Shown piece after piece: positions 22,851 through 34,198 of a stretch of 64,000 nucleotides of DNA. Position numbers and translations under genes: made by a program. Positions within the stretch are counted from its first letter, which is position 1; each line of letters opens with the position of its first letter. The DNA is taken from contig JAOTON010001374.1 of assembly GCA_034440635.1 (NCBI GenBank), positions 248,001-312,000 of the forward strand, in the 5' to 3' direction. The notes below the pieces were generated by a model that was not told the DNA's origin, did no database searches, and worked only from the letters and a program-made list of their open reading frames with translations. This DNA comes from Lepas anatifera (lineage: Eukaryota; Arthropoda; Thecostraca; Lepadidae).

Positions 22851-23460
22851 AATATCTGTCAACCACTGTTATACAATTTTCTTCCAATGTTTTTCTTACA
22901 TCATTTTCGCGCCTGAATTTTTTTCAGTTCGAAATCAATCGCAAGTCGTATTCACTATGTATTCGACATTTGTTATCGAACTACTTTTGTCAAATTCAAC
23001 ATTTGGAGCAAAAAAAAATTAAACATAACACAGGCATTAGCCAGGACCTTAAACAAATGCCGTTTCAATCCTTTCAAGTTTGCTGGGTGGGTACTACTCG
23101 TTTGATATGTTCCGCCAAGTTCCGGTCAAAACATTTGCGCATAGCTTCGTCACCCATTTGGAATGACAGTGGTGGCCCGAACCGTCGTTGTAATCGATTG
23201 AATTGTTGAAGAGCTGTTGGAAACGGCTGTTCTATTTCTTCCTCACTCTTAGTGTCCACAAGAGCCCTATACTGAAACGGCGTCATGTCTTTGCGTTCTA
23301 CACGCAGTGACACATTTAGAGGAAAGAGCTTGCGATGATTTGAGCAGGGACCCTTAGACAGGCTATTTAAGACATCAACCATACAAAAAGGTGTATGGCC
23401 GCTCGGACCGCCTCAAGGAGCTCCTGGTGTTTCGACTGTTTTTTTTGGGGGGGGGGTTTG
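22851..23460. other. Unassigned region with a 102-codon minus-strand open frame
   Basis: Between two LINE fragments. A minus-strand frame at 23074-23382 is open for about 102 codons, but I recognise no domain and no flanking signals. It could be an exon or element remnant. A TTTTTTTTGGGGGGGGGG tract at about 23439-23458 lies just before the CR1-like element. Confidence 0.3.
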
Positions 23461-23461
23461 A

Positions 23462-24514
23462 GTGACCGTAATCTTCCGTGAGCGTGTCAGATCAAGCAAG
23501 AAGTGCTCTGGACCTGCCGAGGTCTCTTACTTTTATTGTGCAGAAGTGCGTCGCTTTAAATCGTGGTGTGACGAGATAGACTTAATGGGCCAGACTTGGC
23601 TCCGTCTCTCGCTGATACACCTTTCGCCGGAGAGGCTGCGCCAGGCTGCAGCGACACTAGCGTCATCTGTGATTCTACTCAGAAGCAGAAATGTGGTGCA
23701 CCCTCGCACTAGTGGCGCTTCTTGCGCAAGCTGGCCGTGTGACACTGATCAGCACAGCCCGCGTCGTCTCCGGACTTCAATAACAGCGACACGATGGTTT
23801 AAAACACGAGTACCATACAGCGCAAACTCGATGGCGTCGGCACAGCAGGGTCGTCTCTCATACCGCAGGGCGCTCCTGCTCGCGGGAGATATTGAACTGA
23901 ACCCTGGTCCACAACAATCGGCAAATCTGGACTGCGGTCCCAGCTCAGGACGACTCACAGCCTACTACGCTAACGTTCGCAGTCTCAAAAAGCAACTGGG
24001 GGATCTGCGGTGCTATGCCCCTGTTCTAGAAAAATATGACATCCTCTGTTTTTCTGAGACGTGGCTAAACCAAACTATTCTCGACTCAGAAATTGAATGG
24101 GGCTTTGCGAACCATACATGGTTTCACCGTGACCGCATTGGACTTGGTGGTGGTGTCGCCTGCGCCGTTCGTTCCTCGCTGCTCCCTGTTCGTCTCCCGG
24201 ATCCGACCGACTCGGAGACGATTTTGATTCGCTTGAGGCGGTTGGCACTGACGGTGGCGGTATGTTATCGCCCGCCAGATGTCGACGCTGCACTACAGAA
24301 AATCTCCGCATCTCTATCGTCGTTTCAACCGACCACGGACAGGCTGCTGGTCTTCGGCGATTTTAACCTACCCGAGATATCCTGGAGAGCTTCGCTGAAA
24401 GGAACCACACCCTCTTTGCTGAGGCCATCCGGACGGGTCGCGAGCTTCCTGGAGGAGTGTGATCTCAACAGCCTCAGTGTGTCAGCGAGCCCACTAGAGG
24501 GGATAATGTGTTAG
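23462..24514 (+). pseudogene. CR1-like ORF2 N-terminus: 2A-like peptide plus APE endonuclease
   Basis: The frame is open for 350 codons from a GTG; the first plausible ATG before the 2A motif is at 23831 (residue 124). Residues 143-150 read DIELNPGP, matching the 2A consensus D-(V/I)-E-x-N-P-G-P, at which ribosomes skip a peptide bond before the final Pro. The endonuclease follows: YYANVRSL (Asn171), FSETWL (Glu199), GGGVACAV, CYRPPD and FGDFN (Asp300, Asn302). These are the expected APE-type catalytic landmarks. The frame ends early by frameshift near 24510, where the coding sense continues in another frame. 2A motifs are known from some CR1 and trypanosomal LINEs; function here is inferred. 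Confidence 0.85.
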
Positions 24515-25512
24515 ACCTAGTTTTCTGTAGGAGTGTTTACTGTCAAAGCGTCGGATGTCCAAGAATGCATGTTTGCAAGCGATCACAAAGAGATAGTCAT
24601 TTCTCTCTGCCTATGCACCGCCCTGTATTAGTCAACCGTCAAAATGTGTTTAATTATAAGGAAGCTGATTTCAATGGACTGAGAAGAAGTCTGTCACTTG
24701 TTCATTGGGGTGTCCTCGATGATGTGTCTGTGGATGAGGCGGTTGACACTTTCTATGTCCTTCTGGAGTCTGCCATCACGGATCACGTGCCCACGCTCAC
24801 AATTCGGCGGAAGTGCCCTCCATGATTTGATGGTGCTGTGCGCGCGGCTCTCAGGCTTAAGGAGGCAGCTTTCCGGCGTCTGCGCCGAAACCCGAGCGAG
24901 CAGAGCACGGCCGACTTCTCCGAAAAGCGAAACAGCTTCAAATCTCTAGTCTCCCTCAAATATTCTCAGCACCTTTGTAAGCTGGCCGACGACATGAAGA
25001 CCAACCCCAAGAGGTACTGGTCTTTTATCAGATGTGTCGGCAAAAAGTCTAGCGTCTCTAATGTTATGCGCAGACCTGACCAAACGCTCACCTCCGACGA
25101 TGCAGAAAAAGCAGCTCTTCTGAACACGACTTTTGCTGGAAAATTCAGTAATCCCAGCGTTAATACTTATCCTCCGGCACCCGAGTTCCCTTTGGAACCA
25201 TTGTTTAGATTTACCGTAACCGAGGAAGCAGTCCAAATAGCTGTAAAATCCCTGAGTACCAATAAGGCATGTGGCACCGATAATATCAGTGCGAGGATTA
25301 ATTGGAGTGTGCCGACGAGCTAGCTGTGTCCCTCGCCAAAATTTTCAAACTCTCTCTCTGCAGAGCGGCATCTTCCCTACACCGTGGAAAATGGCCAACA
25401 TTGTTCCTATTTTCAAAAAAAAGGCGTCAAAAAGGAACCGGCTAACTACCGATCCGTATCTCTTTTGCCCCTCTTCTCAAAAATCCTGGAAAGAATTGTG
25501 TACAGCCAGCTG
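24508..25512 (+). pseudogene. CR1-like ORF2 linker and RT start, broken frames
   Basis: Continues the endonuclease ORF in shifted frames. 24508-24825 starts LDLVF, as in the end of LINE endonucleases. An apparent TGG-to-TGA change near 24824 ends that frame. 24838-25323 encodes the basic linker (KYSQHL...NPKRYWSFI) and the RT entry (KACGTDNIS). Two further frameshifts (about 25310 and 25430) surround PTPWKMANIVPIFKK. The copy is inactive. Confidence 0.8.
25501..25512. repeat. Target-site duplication, left copy
   Basis: TACAGCCAGCTG occurs here and again at 31198-31209, flanking the nested LINE exactly. Removing the insert and one copy joins the two halves of the CR1-like RT. Confidence 0.92.
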
Positions 25513-25640
25513 ATGATTGATGATTATTAGAGTTTTAGGGCACCGCAGCTACAAAGGCTATATGTGCCCGTCAGAGTTGTGCTACATCATTCTGGGGTTG
25601 TCCCTATTAACTAAATTGGCCTAAACAGAGGGTGTGAAAT

Positions 25641-28600
25641 CTAAGAATATGTGATGGGGGTATATACTACGTCAAAATGTATTTCTCTCAGATATGATAA
25701 CACTTTCCCAATGTCTATGGACGCGTCATTGCCTAGAATCTGTCCCAGCGGAACCGGTGGGAAGAATCGCCGCTGACTTCGCCTCAGTTGGTCGCAGCTG
25801 TCAGTAACAGATAAAACATGTTGTACAGTGAGGCGGCTGCCGCAGTGTGGACATAGTTTGGGTACGGTATTAGTCAGATAATGCCCGTGTGTACAGTAAC
25901 AATGACCGATCCTGAGCCTGGTAAGGCTCACTTCCTCCCTTCTATTTCGTCTGTTGCATGATTCCCAGTGCCCGACTGACGGACGTAGACGTTTCAAGAA
26001 ACAATCTGGTTCTGTTGTCCACCTATTCTGCCACTCAGTGTCTAAGAGCATTTTGAAGCCTGCCTTCAGGTCTGTGGCCGGGACTCTAAATCGTCGCGAC
26101 GGGGGCAACTGTGAGGCCTCTTTGGCAACTCGGTCTACTTTTTCGTTTCCTGAGATACCGACGTGACTCGGCACCCATAGGAAACGCACATCTGTTCCTC
26201 TGGAGGAAATCTTCGTCGAAGCCTCCGAACTGCCGGTATAAGCCAGCACTGTTGTGGGTGGTAAGACTGGAGTGCAGAGAGATAACTAGCAAGTCAGTAA
26301 TAATAAGACATCGCTCCTCAGGGAAGCGTCTGATATGTCTTAGAACCCGGAGTATAGCGTAAAGTTCTGTTGTAAAACTGACACGCTCAGTGGCAGGCTA
26401 AAACCTTTGCTTAGTCCTTCACCCACAAAGGCACTACCTGCACCGCTTGCACACTTCGAACCGTCGGTATAGAACCTTGTATAATTTACATACGATTCGA
26501 TTTCTCGCATAGAAAAGTCCAAGAATTCAGAAGGCAGCGTTGACGCTTTATTGTGACGCAGTAAACCGAGGTTACATTTAATTGGGATGAGGCGCCATGG
26601 TTCTATGCGCTGTGGTCGCCTTTCTGCGATAGTTTCAAGTTAATGTCGGAGCCTCTAACCACTGTGATACCCTCACACAAAGTGCCAGAGAGGACGAGGG
26701 TCGCGCCATTCTGAGAGGAGATGTCAGTGCATCGTCAAAAATCCACTTGTAGGTTGGGTGGGACGGATATTGTCGGATTTTGCTGCAGTATGTGATGGCC
26801 GTCGCTTACGTCTCAGGTCTAGCGGCGGTTCATTCGCGTCTACAAGAAGACTGGCTCTGCGGGAGGTACGGAAAGCTCCTGTGGCGATCCTACACACGCA
26901 TGGTGAACGGCGTCCAGTGACTGTTTAACGCTGCTCAGGGCACTGTCGTAAGCAACCGAGCCGTAATCTAAGACAGACCTGATGAGAGCGCGATACAGTC
27001 GGAGGAGTGATACCCTGTCAGCACCGTAAGACGTACGGGATATCATCTTCAGAACATTCATACGTTTAAAGCATTTGTCTCGTAGCAGTGATATGTGAGG
27101 GGCGTGTGAGGCGTTTATCTAGTGTCATACCTAAGAACTTGGCCTGTTGCACAATCGGTACCCTTCTACCATATAAACGGAGGTTAATGTCAGGGCACGA
27201 TCTACGTCGACGAAATGCATACACACGGTTTTTCGGTCGAGAATCTAAAACCGTTCTTCAGACTCCAAGTGGTTAGCCGGTCAATACATATTTGTAGCTG
27301 TCTTTGAGCTGAAATAGACGTGGAGGTACTCAACCAAACGGCAAAGTCGTCTACGAACAGAGACTTCTCGACTGTAGGGGGCAGGATGTCGCAAATGTCG
27401 TTTATCAAAATGCCGAACAGTGTCACGCTTAAAACGCCTCCTTGGACCACCCGCTCTCCTGGCAGAAGTTGTCAGACAAGGTGTTGCCAACTCTGACTCT
27501 AAAGTTACGTCGTTTCATAAAATTGTCTATAAAATATCCCATGTGACCCTTGATACCGGCTTTCCGTACTTTCGCTAAAATTGCGTGGCGCAGGCCGTGT
27601 CGTAGGCCTTTTCAATGTCAAATAACAGAGCAAAAACGTGCTGTCGCAAGGCGAAAGAGCGCCGCACTGATGTGTCCAAAGATATAAGATGGTCAGTGGT
27701 GGAACGGCCCGCACGAAATCCACACTGAGCGTTAGAGAAAAAGCCGGTGCTCTCCAAAACCACACCAAGGCGCGTTCACCATGCGTTCCAACAATTTACA
27801 TACAGAAGATGTCAGGGAGATAGGTCTGAAGTGTAAAGGGTCACTGCCATCTTTGTTAGGTTTTAAAACCGGAATAATGGTGGCGTCTCTCCAGGCACTT
27901 GGAAAGTCATGTGTAGCCCATATCGAGTTAAAGGAAGACAGCAAAGTAGAAGCAGAACGTTCGCTGAGGTTTTTCAACATATTAATGTGAATTTTATCTG
28001 GGCCAGCAGCTGTGCTCCTCGCTCGTGAGAGTGCAGTCCGAAACTCCGTCATCGTAAAGGGTTCATTGAAAGAGAGGTTATCAGATGAGCTAAAATTCAC
28101 TGGACATCGCTCACTCTGCCGTCTATGACGAGTAAACCTCGGATCGTCGCATCCTATCCGCCATCGAGCTACCCAGGTCCTACCGAAAATATTTGCTACT
28201 TCGGCCGGATTCGTAACGGGGCCGTTGGGTCCAGCTAACACGGGCACAGGTATAGGACAACTGCGACCTGACAGTCGGTGAACCCGCCGCCAAATGGTTG
28301 TTAATGGTGTGAGCCTGTTAATGGTGTTGATGTATGTTTGCCATGACTGCCGCTTGGCATCTCTTATGGTACGTCTCGCTAAGGCCTTGGCGCGTCTGTA
28401 TTGTATCAAATTGGTTGTTGTAGGTCTTCTTTTAAACGTCTTAAAACACCGCCGCCGTTCTTTGATTGTACGTTGGCACTCCCCGTCCACCACGGCACGG
28501 GGATACGTCGGGGCAGCGAGCTCGTCTTGGGGATGAACGCATTAGCAGATTCGATAACAAGAGCACTAATTTCCTCGTAGAACGTGGCTGCAGGTCTGCC

Positions 28601-29343
28601 TGCCTCCTGTACAGTGTCGAGGGAGCAATCGGCGGTGAAACCCTCCCAGTCCGCTCTACAGAGGTTCCATTGAGGGGTCCTTATCCCTGGGTGAGGGATC
28701 TCCGACCAGAGCCAAATCGGTAGTGGTCGCTCCCGCATGGGTTCGAGTGAGTGCGCCACTTGAAGCGATCACCTAAGGATGAGCGGCAAAGTGATAAATC
28801 AATCGGATGTGGCTCCGGAGGGCAGAGCAATATGTGTGGGATCACCAGTGTTAAGAATACATAATTCATTGCGTAAAACTACTTCCGCTAGGCGTCTACC
28901 ACGCAGGTTCGTGCTGGGCGCCCCGACGGTATTGTATGAATTAAAATCGCCTAAAATGATGTTGTTCCGTGGAAGCTGTCGCAACAGATCCTCAAAAGCG
29001 TCGGTTGGGAACTCCTCTTGGGTGGAGCGTAAAGAGATACAATTGTTGTTTTTATATGTCCCAGGTCTACTGTTGCAGCTACTGCTTGTAGATTTGTATG
29101 AATGTGAAATGGCGATGACGGAACGCTATAGTGAACAAATAGAGCCACTCCGCCATGTGCTATCGTGACAGTGGGAAAATCATATCGGTATGTTTTGTAG
29201 TGAGGTAGATTGCAAGCTTGTTCTTGTTTTAGTTTGGTTTCTTGGATAGCTATGACTGCTGGGCTCTTTGAGGCTATTAGCGCCTGGAGGTCCGTTATGT
29301 TGGCCCTGAAGCCACGCATGTTCCATTGTAAAACGTAAGTCAT
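25641..29343 (-). pseudogene. ORF2 of nested I-like LINE (EN-RT-RNase H), multiple frameshifts
   Basis: The ORF starts at about 29343 with LQWNMRGFRAN and AIQETKL (APE endonuclease Asn and Glu), then ILGDFNSYN (about 28950). The linker and RT fingers occupy 28493-27732 (AAGPDKIHINML, FRPISLTS), and the palm 27763-27575 (QCGFRAGRST, FDIEKAYDT) and 27450-27202 (QGGVLSVTLFGILINDI, FVDD catalytic box). The thumb is near 27061-26840. RNase H is split between 26522-26340 (YTDGSK) and 26249-25641 (WVPSHVGISGNEKVDRVAKEA), followed by CPHCGSRLTVQHVL. Usual domains are all present in order, but at least six frame changes break the ORF. Confidence 0.87.
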
Positions 29344-30099
29344 TGAATAGAGTACTAGTAGGGTGTGTAAAAGCTGTCCTGATTTAAGCCCGGGGGTTCA
29401 TCATGTCTCCCAACTTCTCCCGTCTACATCTCAGGCTCTCTCCAGGCAGCGCGGGTTCCAGTTTCTGCCTCCCGGGGAGGAACATTGCCATCTCTTGGAG
29501 GTGAGCGTCTCGTGAAGATCGGCCTCTCCACCATATATGCATCGCCTGCATATGCAGGCCTCCGTCGTCTAAAGGGGTGGGCCTACGTATCCGCTGCCTA
29601 AGGTCCGCAGCATTTCTCAGGTCTGCTTGCGCGGCCTAAGTTCTCCATGGATCGTGCACCTCACTGAGGTTTTGCTTGATTGGTTGGTGGGTTGTTTTCA
29701 TTGTTGCCCGAGGAATTTCTAGTGTGACACCTTTACTGGACCGGAACGGGTGTCCCGGTGTTTTTCTATTGTTTCTGTAGTGTTTGTTTTGTTTTGTTGT
29801 TTGTCGGGACGAGCTTGCTTTTTACTTTGAGTTGTATACGTTGTTTCTTGTTTATTTGTTTTGTTGCTTGTTGTTTCTACTTTCTTTTCTGTGTGAGCTC
29901 TTTGTTTTGTGGAACCTCCGGACGGGAGGCATCAAATCAGAATCCTCTGTTGCCTCCGTGTTTCCGACCCTGGGTGTGGATTCACGCTCTCGTCGGCTGC
30001 GGTGATGCAGCTGAGCTTCGATCGGCCTGACGCGGGTGTTGGGGCGATGTCTGTCCCAGGTCCGGGCCTGGTGCGTCTGCAACAGCTATCTCGGCTGCC

Positions 30100-31119
30100 A
30101 GCCTTTCTATGTCATAAGCTCTTGGTTTTACCTAGTGGGGCTCGAGTGATTTTGAGGTGTGTTTGGTAGGGAGGCGTCAACCTAGGGCGTTTTGTGCTAG
30201 GTGTAGCCTTTTCAGGCTCGTCAACAGCTGGTGTTGAGACCTGAGGTCGGTCGGCTCATTGATGGCCGCCTGATCAGGTGTTTCATTTTGTGGGGTACCA
30301 TGTGCCAGTGGTCCGATAAGGTCGCATTGGGTGGCCTTTTCAGCTGTGTTTTTCCCAGCGTGGTGCTGGACAGGCTTGTGCGTGGGATGAAACGCAGAAG
30401 GATTTGTACGAGGTTCTGAACAGTTAATGGGTCAGGTCATTCACTGTAGTGTTTTGTGTGATGTTGGCCATGGTGTGTTGCTTCCGAGCACTGCATCTCG
30501 GTACGAGGGTGAGCCAGCTGTGCTGGTGCCCTTGTTCTCGCTAGTGTGTTGGAGTGGCAGGGATCCTTGTTCCTGCTCGCTTTCTTTCTTTAACGCCTCC
30601 TTCGCATGTGTCAGTTTTGAGACGCTTTGCTCCAGGCTTCGTGAGCCTCACCGCAGTTGGGACATTTCGGTTTTTCGCCTTGCAGTTTTGGAGCTTGGTC
30701 GTGACCCGAGCACCGACCACAGCGCTCTTTGGCCCTGCAGTGTTCGCAGTGCCCGAACGACTGGCACTTGAAACATCGTATCGATTGGGAACGAAAGGTC
30801 GGACGCGGATGAGCGCCAGCCAACGCGCACCTTTTCGGTAGATCGCGTCCAGCAAAGGATAGAGCGATCGTTCCTGAGCTAGTAGCTTTCCTCCTCTCGC
30901 CTTTGCATTTTTTGGCCTATTACGCCCTGGGTCTATCTCGCAAGGATCTCTCCTCCGATACATCTTCCAACTCGGGACAGAAATAACACCTCTGCAGCTA
31001 TTCCTCGTGGCATGCGGGACCACTGTTATCGGGATGCACCTTGAAGCGTTGCCACTTTTGATCGTGAGGGACTTGGCATTAGCAACTTTGCTGCTCTGTG
31101 TCCGTTTTGAGCTCGACAT
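30100..31119 (-). pseudogene. ORF1 (gag-like) of nested I-like LINE
   Basis: An ATG at 31119 opens a basic N-terminal region (MSSSKRTQSSKVANAK) followed by NSCRGVISVP, a conserved patch in gag-like proteins of this LINE group. A neighbouring frame at 30611-30823 encodes clustered zinc knuckles (CFKCQSFGHCEHC, CGRCSGH, CPNCGEAH), so a frameshift lies near 30790. The protein would coat the LINE RNA. The 3' limit is approximate because frames are lost below 30540. Confidence 0.75.
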
Positions 31120-31197
31120 CTATGTTTCCGTTCGACGGCATGACACATCCGTGGATCACCAAAGCCTTAAGCGCCCCGTGTAGCTGGAAGGGGTTAA

Positions 31198-31209
31198 TAC
31201 AGCCAGCTG
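31198..31209. repeat. Target-site duplication, right copy
   Basis: TACAGCCAGCTG, identical to 25501-25512. The CR1-like RT resumes immediately after it. Confidence 0.92.
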
Positions 31210-31227
31210 TACCACCACGTTGCGTCG

Positions 31228-31713
31228 GTGCTGTGCCAGGAACAGCATGGGTTCATTCCGAGTCGGTCGTGCTCTAGCAACCTTGCCACATACCTCAGCT
31301 CGGCGTGGGAGGCAATAACGGAGGGCCATCAGACGGACGCCATATACACGGATTATTCGACCGCCTTTCAAAGTGTGAACCACAAACTAATCATTCATAA
31401 ATTGAAAAATTCCTACCATTTGCAGGCTTCTGCTCTTCACTGGTTCGTCTCATATCTCTCCGATAAGCGTCAGCGAGTCATCGTTAACGGAAAAACATCG
31501 GACTGGATGCCAGTTACTTCAGGTGTTCCGGAGGGTTCTTTGGTCGCTCCTTTGATTTTCTCTCTGTTCATAAACGACCTTCCGTTGGAAATTGAGTCAT
31601 TCTGTTTGATGTACGCCGATGATGTCAAAATTTACCGTAAAACCACGGCCCCAGCTGACGGGATGCCGCTACAACACGACCTAGATCGTTTGCAGAGGTG
31701 GTTCGTTAAGTGA
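31228..31713 (+). pseudogene. CR1-like reverse transcriptase core (palm)
   Basis: Residues 1-20 give the QHGFIPSRSCSSNL motif, residues 40-50 IYTDYSTAFQS (usually DF.KAFD), residues 98-106 SGVPEGSLV (usually SGVPQGS) and residues 129-132 the YADD catalytic box. The PEG and FQS changes depart from the conserved family motifs and suggest decay. The coding sense continues upstream to the target duplication and downstream in shifted frames around the inserted MITE. Confidence 0.85.
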
Positions 31714-31796
31714 GGTCTCATTCTAAATCCCATAAAGTGCAAATCGTTCACCATGACCCTCAGACGCGCACCTGTTCAGATACAATACCATATCGA

Positions 31797-32041
31797 CATA
31801 CGCGTCGGAAAAGGGGGGCCAGGGGAGGGGCCTGGCCCCCCCCACTTTTTGGCCAAAAATTTCACGATCTCAGCCAAAATGAGAGAAAGCCGGATATTCT
31901 TATATCCAGCCGCTGCGGAAGGCAACAAGGAGCCCAAATTCGAACAGTTTTTGATCCTGATGTTGAAAGTTTTTTGTCAGCATCAGGTTGAAGTTTGGCT
32001 GGCCCCCCCCACCCACTTTTTTGCCGGTGGCGACACTTATG
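31797..32041. mobile_element. 245-bp non-autonomous DNA element with 8-bp target duplication, copy 1
   Basis: Ends CATACGCGTCGG and GACACTTATG (inverted CATAAGTGTC) form a short imperfect inverted repeat. Flanks are CATATCGA (31789-31796) and CATACCGA (32042-32049), an 8-bp duplication with one mismatch. Internal C-rich runs sit near both ends. A second copy at 39003-39241 has a perfect 8-bp duplication. Eight-bp duplications suggest a hAT-like element, but other families also make 8 bp. It interrupts the CR1-like RT. Confidence 0.85.
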
Positions 32042-32717
32042 CATACCGATAATGCTGTTCTTGAAGCTGTTAACCAAATTCGTGATCTAGGAACAATTTT
32101 AGACACCAAACTCACTTTCTCGGCTAACATTTCTAGCATCGTTAGTCGGGCAAACCGTGCACTAGGTCTTTTGATTTGGACATTTCAGACAAATTCAAAA
32201 AGGACCAAATTCAACCAAAAATATCTTCTGACGGCATACTACGCCAACATTAAGTCTTTGTTAGAATACAACAGCGTTGTCTGGTCACGTGCTGCCAATT
32301 CCCACACGGTGCGGGTTGATCGGGTACAGCGCAAATTTTTCATCTGGCTAAATCATCATGTTACCAGACATTGCGTTTCCCTTTCTTACGAATCTCTTCT
32401 TAACCACTTCGGCGTCATTTTGCTTTCTTCTCGTAGATTTCAACACGGACTTGCTCTTTCTTAAAGGTATATTTTCGAACAAAATTAGGTCATCAGAGTT
32501 GCTCGAAAAATTCCCAATGCATGTGCCATCCCGATCAACTCGCACGCTGCTTCTTTTCGATGAGCGCCGCGGTCGTGTCAGCACCGTCAATAACGGCTTC
32601 CCTCAGCGTATACCGAGGGAGTTAAATGCATTTCTGCGGCGGGGAAATGCATATTTTTTAAACGACCCTTTTATCGATTTTAGGAAACATGTTCTTGTAT
32701 ATATTCGCACTGTTTAG
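32042..32717 (+). pseudogene. CR1-like RT C-terminal region, two frames
   Basis: 32042-32464 encodes the thumb and post-RT segment (LGTILDTKLTF, RANRALGLL, SLLEYNSVVW, VDRVQRKFF). 32358-32717 continues the C-terminus in a different frame and ends at a TAG near 32717. The pattern (LLEY..VVW..) is typical of CR1/L2/Jockey-type RTs. Confidence 0.75.
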
Positions 32718-32912
32718 TTTTTATTAACGTCACTTTTACCATCAGTTTTATCATCAGCTGCATCCTTCTCATCACTCACATTTTGATGTTTTTACCGCTT
32801 TTTACATGTGTTTCTATCATCTGTGTATATAGTTTTCATTTTACTTACATCGACTTCGCCTGTTATTGGATCATTTTCTGTCGGAGATTTACTTGAATAA
32901 ATAAATCAGATT

Positions 32913-33686
32913 CTCGGGAAAAAATGCCTCCCTTTAAACTTTAAAAAACGTCAAAAATGGAATTTCTCCCACAAGAAGATGAAAGCACGGTGCACGTGAC
33001 ACCTGATCCCGGGTATTCCACGTGGTCAGCACGCTCCCCTTCCCAGTCCCCCACCGCACCGATGTAAACAAAGCGCACAGAATCAGCCTGCTTGTCGGCG
33101 CCCCAGTTATATCCAATAATAGGCCCCGTCGCACCAGCCGAGCCAGGCTGGCTTCAAGCCGACTCTGGCGTCACTACGTGTACACAAAGACCACCCGACC
33201 AAGTGCTCCAAAGAGATCCTTAACAAAACACGTATATCCATTAAAGTGGTTCAACCCGAGACCGAACCAGTCACAACCATCTGACTATGAACTCAACCCC
33301 ACAACCAGCGTGAAGCACGGAAGTAAAAATCTGGCATCGTTAAATAAATAACCCACAATTATTGCAATAGTGAACAATGGAGTAGGATGCGAATCCACAC
33401 ATTTAGTTCATTAATAAAAAACTGTTCGAAGTCCAAAAAAACTAAAAAATGCACACTGGTTTTTCTTCTCAGATTATTTTTAAGGCTTAGCACGGTCGAG
33501 ATGGTCGGGAAAGGTTAAAAACAGCAGAACTCCAGCAAGAGAATCTCACGTCTTAGCAGTTACAGACCAAAAATCACGTCTATAAGTACACCTCGCCTTT
33601 CTGACCGGTATTCTAGGGCCTTAGACCTGGCCATTTTGGAGGATGATTCTTCTTGGATTAGACAGACATAGCTCAAGTATTCTCAT
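32913..33686. other. Unassigned region
   Basis: Mixed sequence with a 109-codon plus-strand open frame (33022-33351) that matches nothing I recognise. No element ends apart from the LINE tail on the left. Confidence 0.4.
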
Positions 33687-33689
33687 TAA

Positions 33690-34195
33690 GGGCGTGTTCC
33701 AGCGCCTCCGTAAACCTGTTCAAACCTCCTCAAAGCTTGTCCAACTCTCTCTCGCCCGTCCCAGCGCCTCCTTAAACTTCCTCACAGCTCATCTAAGCTC
33801 ATCTCAAATCTGCTCCAACCTCCTCTCAAACGAAAGGTGGTTTTTCGGAGCAGGTTAGAGGAGGCTCAATTGTGGCGCATTGTGGCGAATTTCAATGGAT
33901 AAACTTCAATAAATCGTTTTACAGAGAGAAACGACGTTTGTGGGCAGCTAAAGGTTTTTATTCCGTTGTTTTTCTGTATGCCACTTTCACTAAAATACGT
34001 TAAATGAGCATCAGGGGCCTTAATCAAACCTGGTTAGTTTCTTAGCTTTGCCACGCCCGCCATATTGGCGCTGATCAGGCGCAATCAGCTGACATCTCCT
34101 TCCCAATCGTTCCAGCGGACACCGGTTTTGCACCTGCTCCGACTTACTCTAAACTACTGTCATCTTTTTTTGTAAGGAGGCGCTGGAACAAACCC
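33690..34195. mobile_element. PIF/Harbinger-like MITE (506 bp) with TAA target duplication
   Basis: The left end GGGCGTGTTCCAGCGCCTCC and the inverted right end GGGTTTGTTCCAGCGCCTCC match in 18 of 20 positions. TAA lies directly outside each end (33687-33689 and 34196-34198). A 3-bp TWA duplication with GGG-starting termini is the PIF/Harbinger signature. The interior has no transposase frame. Confidence 0.85.
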
Positions 34196-34198
34196 TAA

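Larger units (their letters stand above)
23461..25512 (+). mobile_element. CR1-like LINE with 2A motif, 5' part
   Basis: The 5' portion carries the ORF2 start, a 2A-like motif, the APE endonuclease, the linker and the beginning of the reverse transcriptase. It stops at TACAGCCAGCTG (25501-25512), where an I-like LINE is inserted. The same 12 bases resume at 31198-31209 and the RT continues from there. No RNase H follows the RT in the distal part, which suits CR1/L2-type elements. The exact 5' end of the element is not resolved. Confidence 0.85.
25513..31197 (-). mobile_element. Nested I-like LINE, near full length (5685 bp)
   Basis: Minus-strand element with, in its own 5' to 3' order, a short leader, a gag-like ORF1 with zinc knuckles, an ORF2 with APE endonuclease, reverse transcriptase, RNase H and a C-terminal zinc motif, and a 3' end of short ATCA/ATTA-type repeats (read on the minus strand, next to 25513). 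A perfect 12-bp target duplication flanks it, so the ends are secure. Frameshifts throughout ORF2 show it is no longer competent. RNase H together with an APE endonuclease places it in the I/LOA/R1-like group; clade needs a tree. Confidence 0.9.
31210..32912 (+). mobile_element. CR1-like LINE with 2A motif, 3' part
   Basis: Distal part of the element begun at 23461. It holds the RT core (31228-31713), a 245-bp DNA element (31797-32041) that interrupts the RT, the RT thumb region (from about 32042, with LGTILDTKLTF and SLLEYNSVVW) and a 3' UTR. It ends at a short GAATAAATAAAT-type tail near 32890-32912, as in CR1/L2-type LINEs. There is no RNase H. Confidence 0.83.

Noticed and set aside
22689..22916. 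Plus-strand frames over the RNase H fragment
   Set aside because: They are shadows of the minus-strand LINE coding sequence.
23462..23832. Treating the first 123 codons of the 2A-bearing frame as ORF2 protein
   Set aside because: The frame opens at GTG and shows no conserved motif before the ATG at 23831, so this part may be leader sequence.
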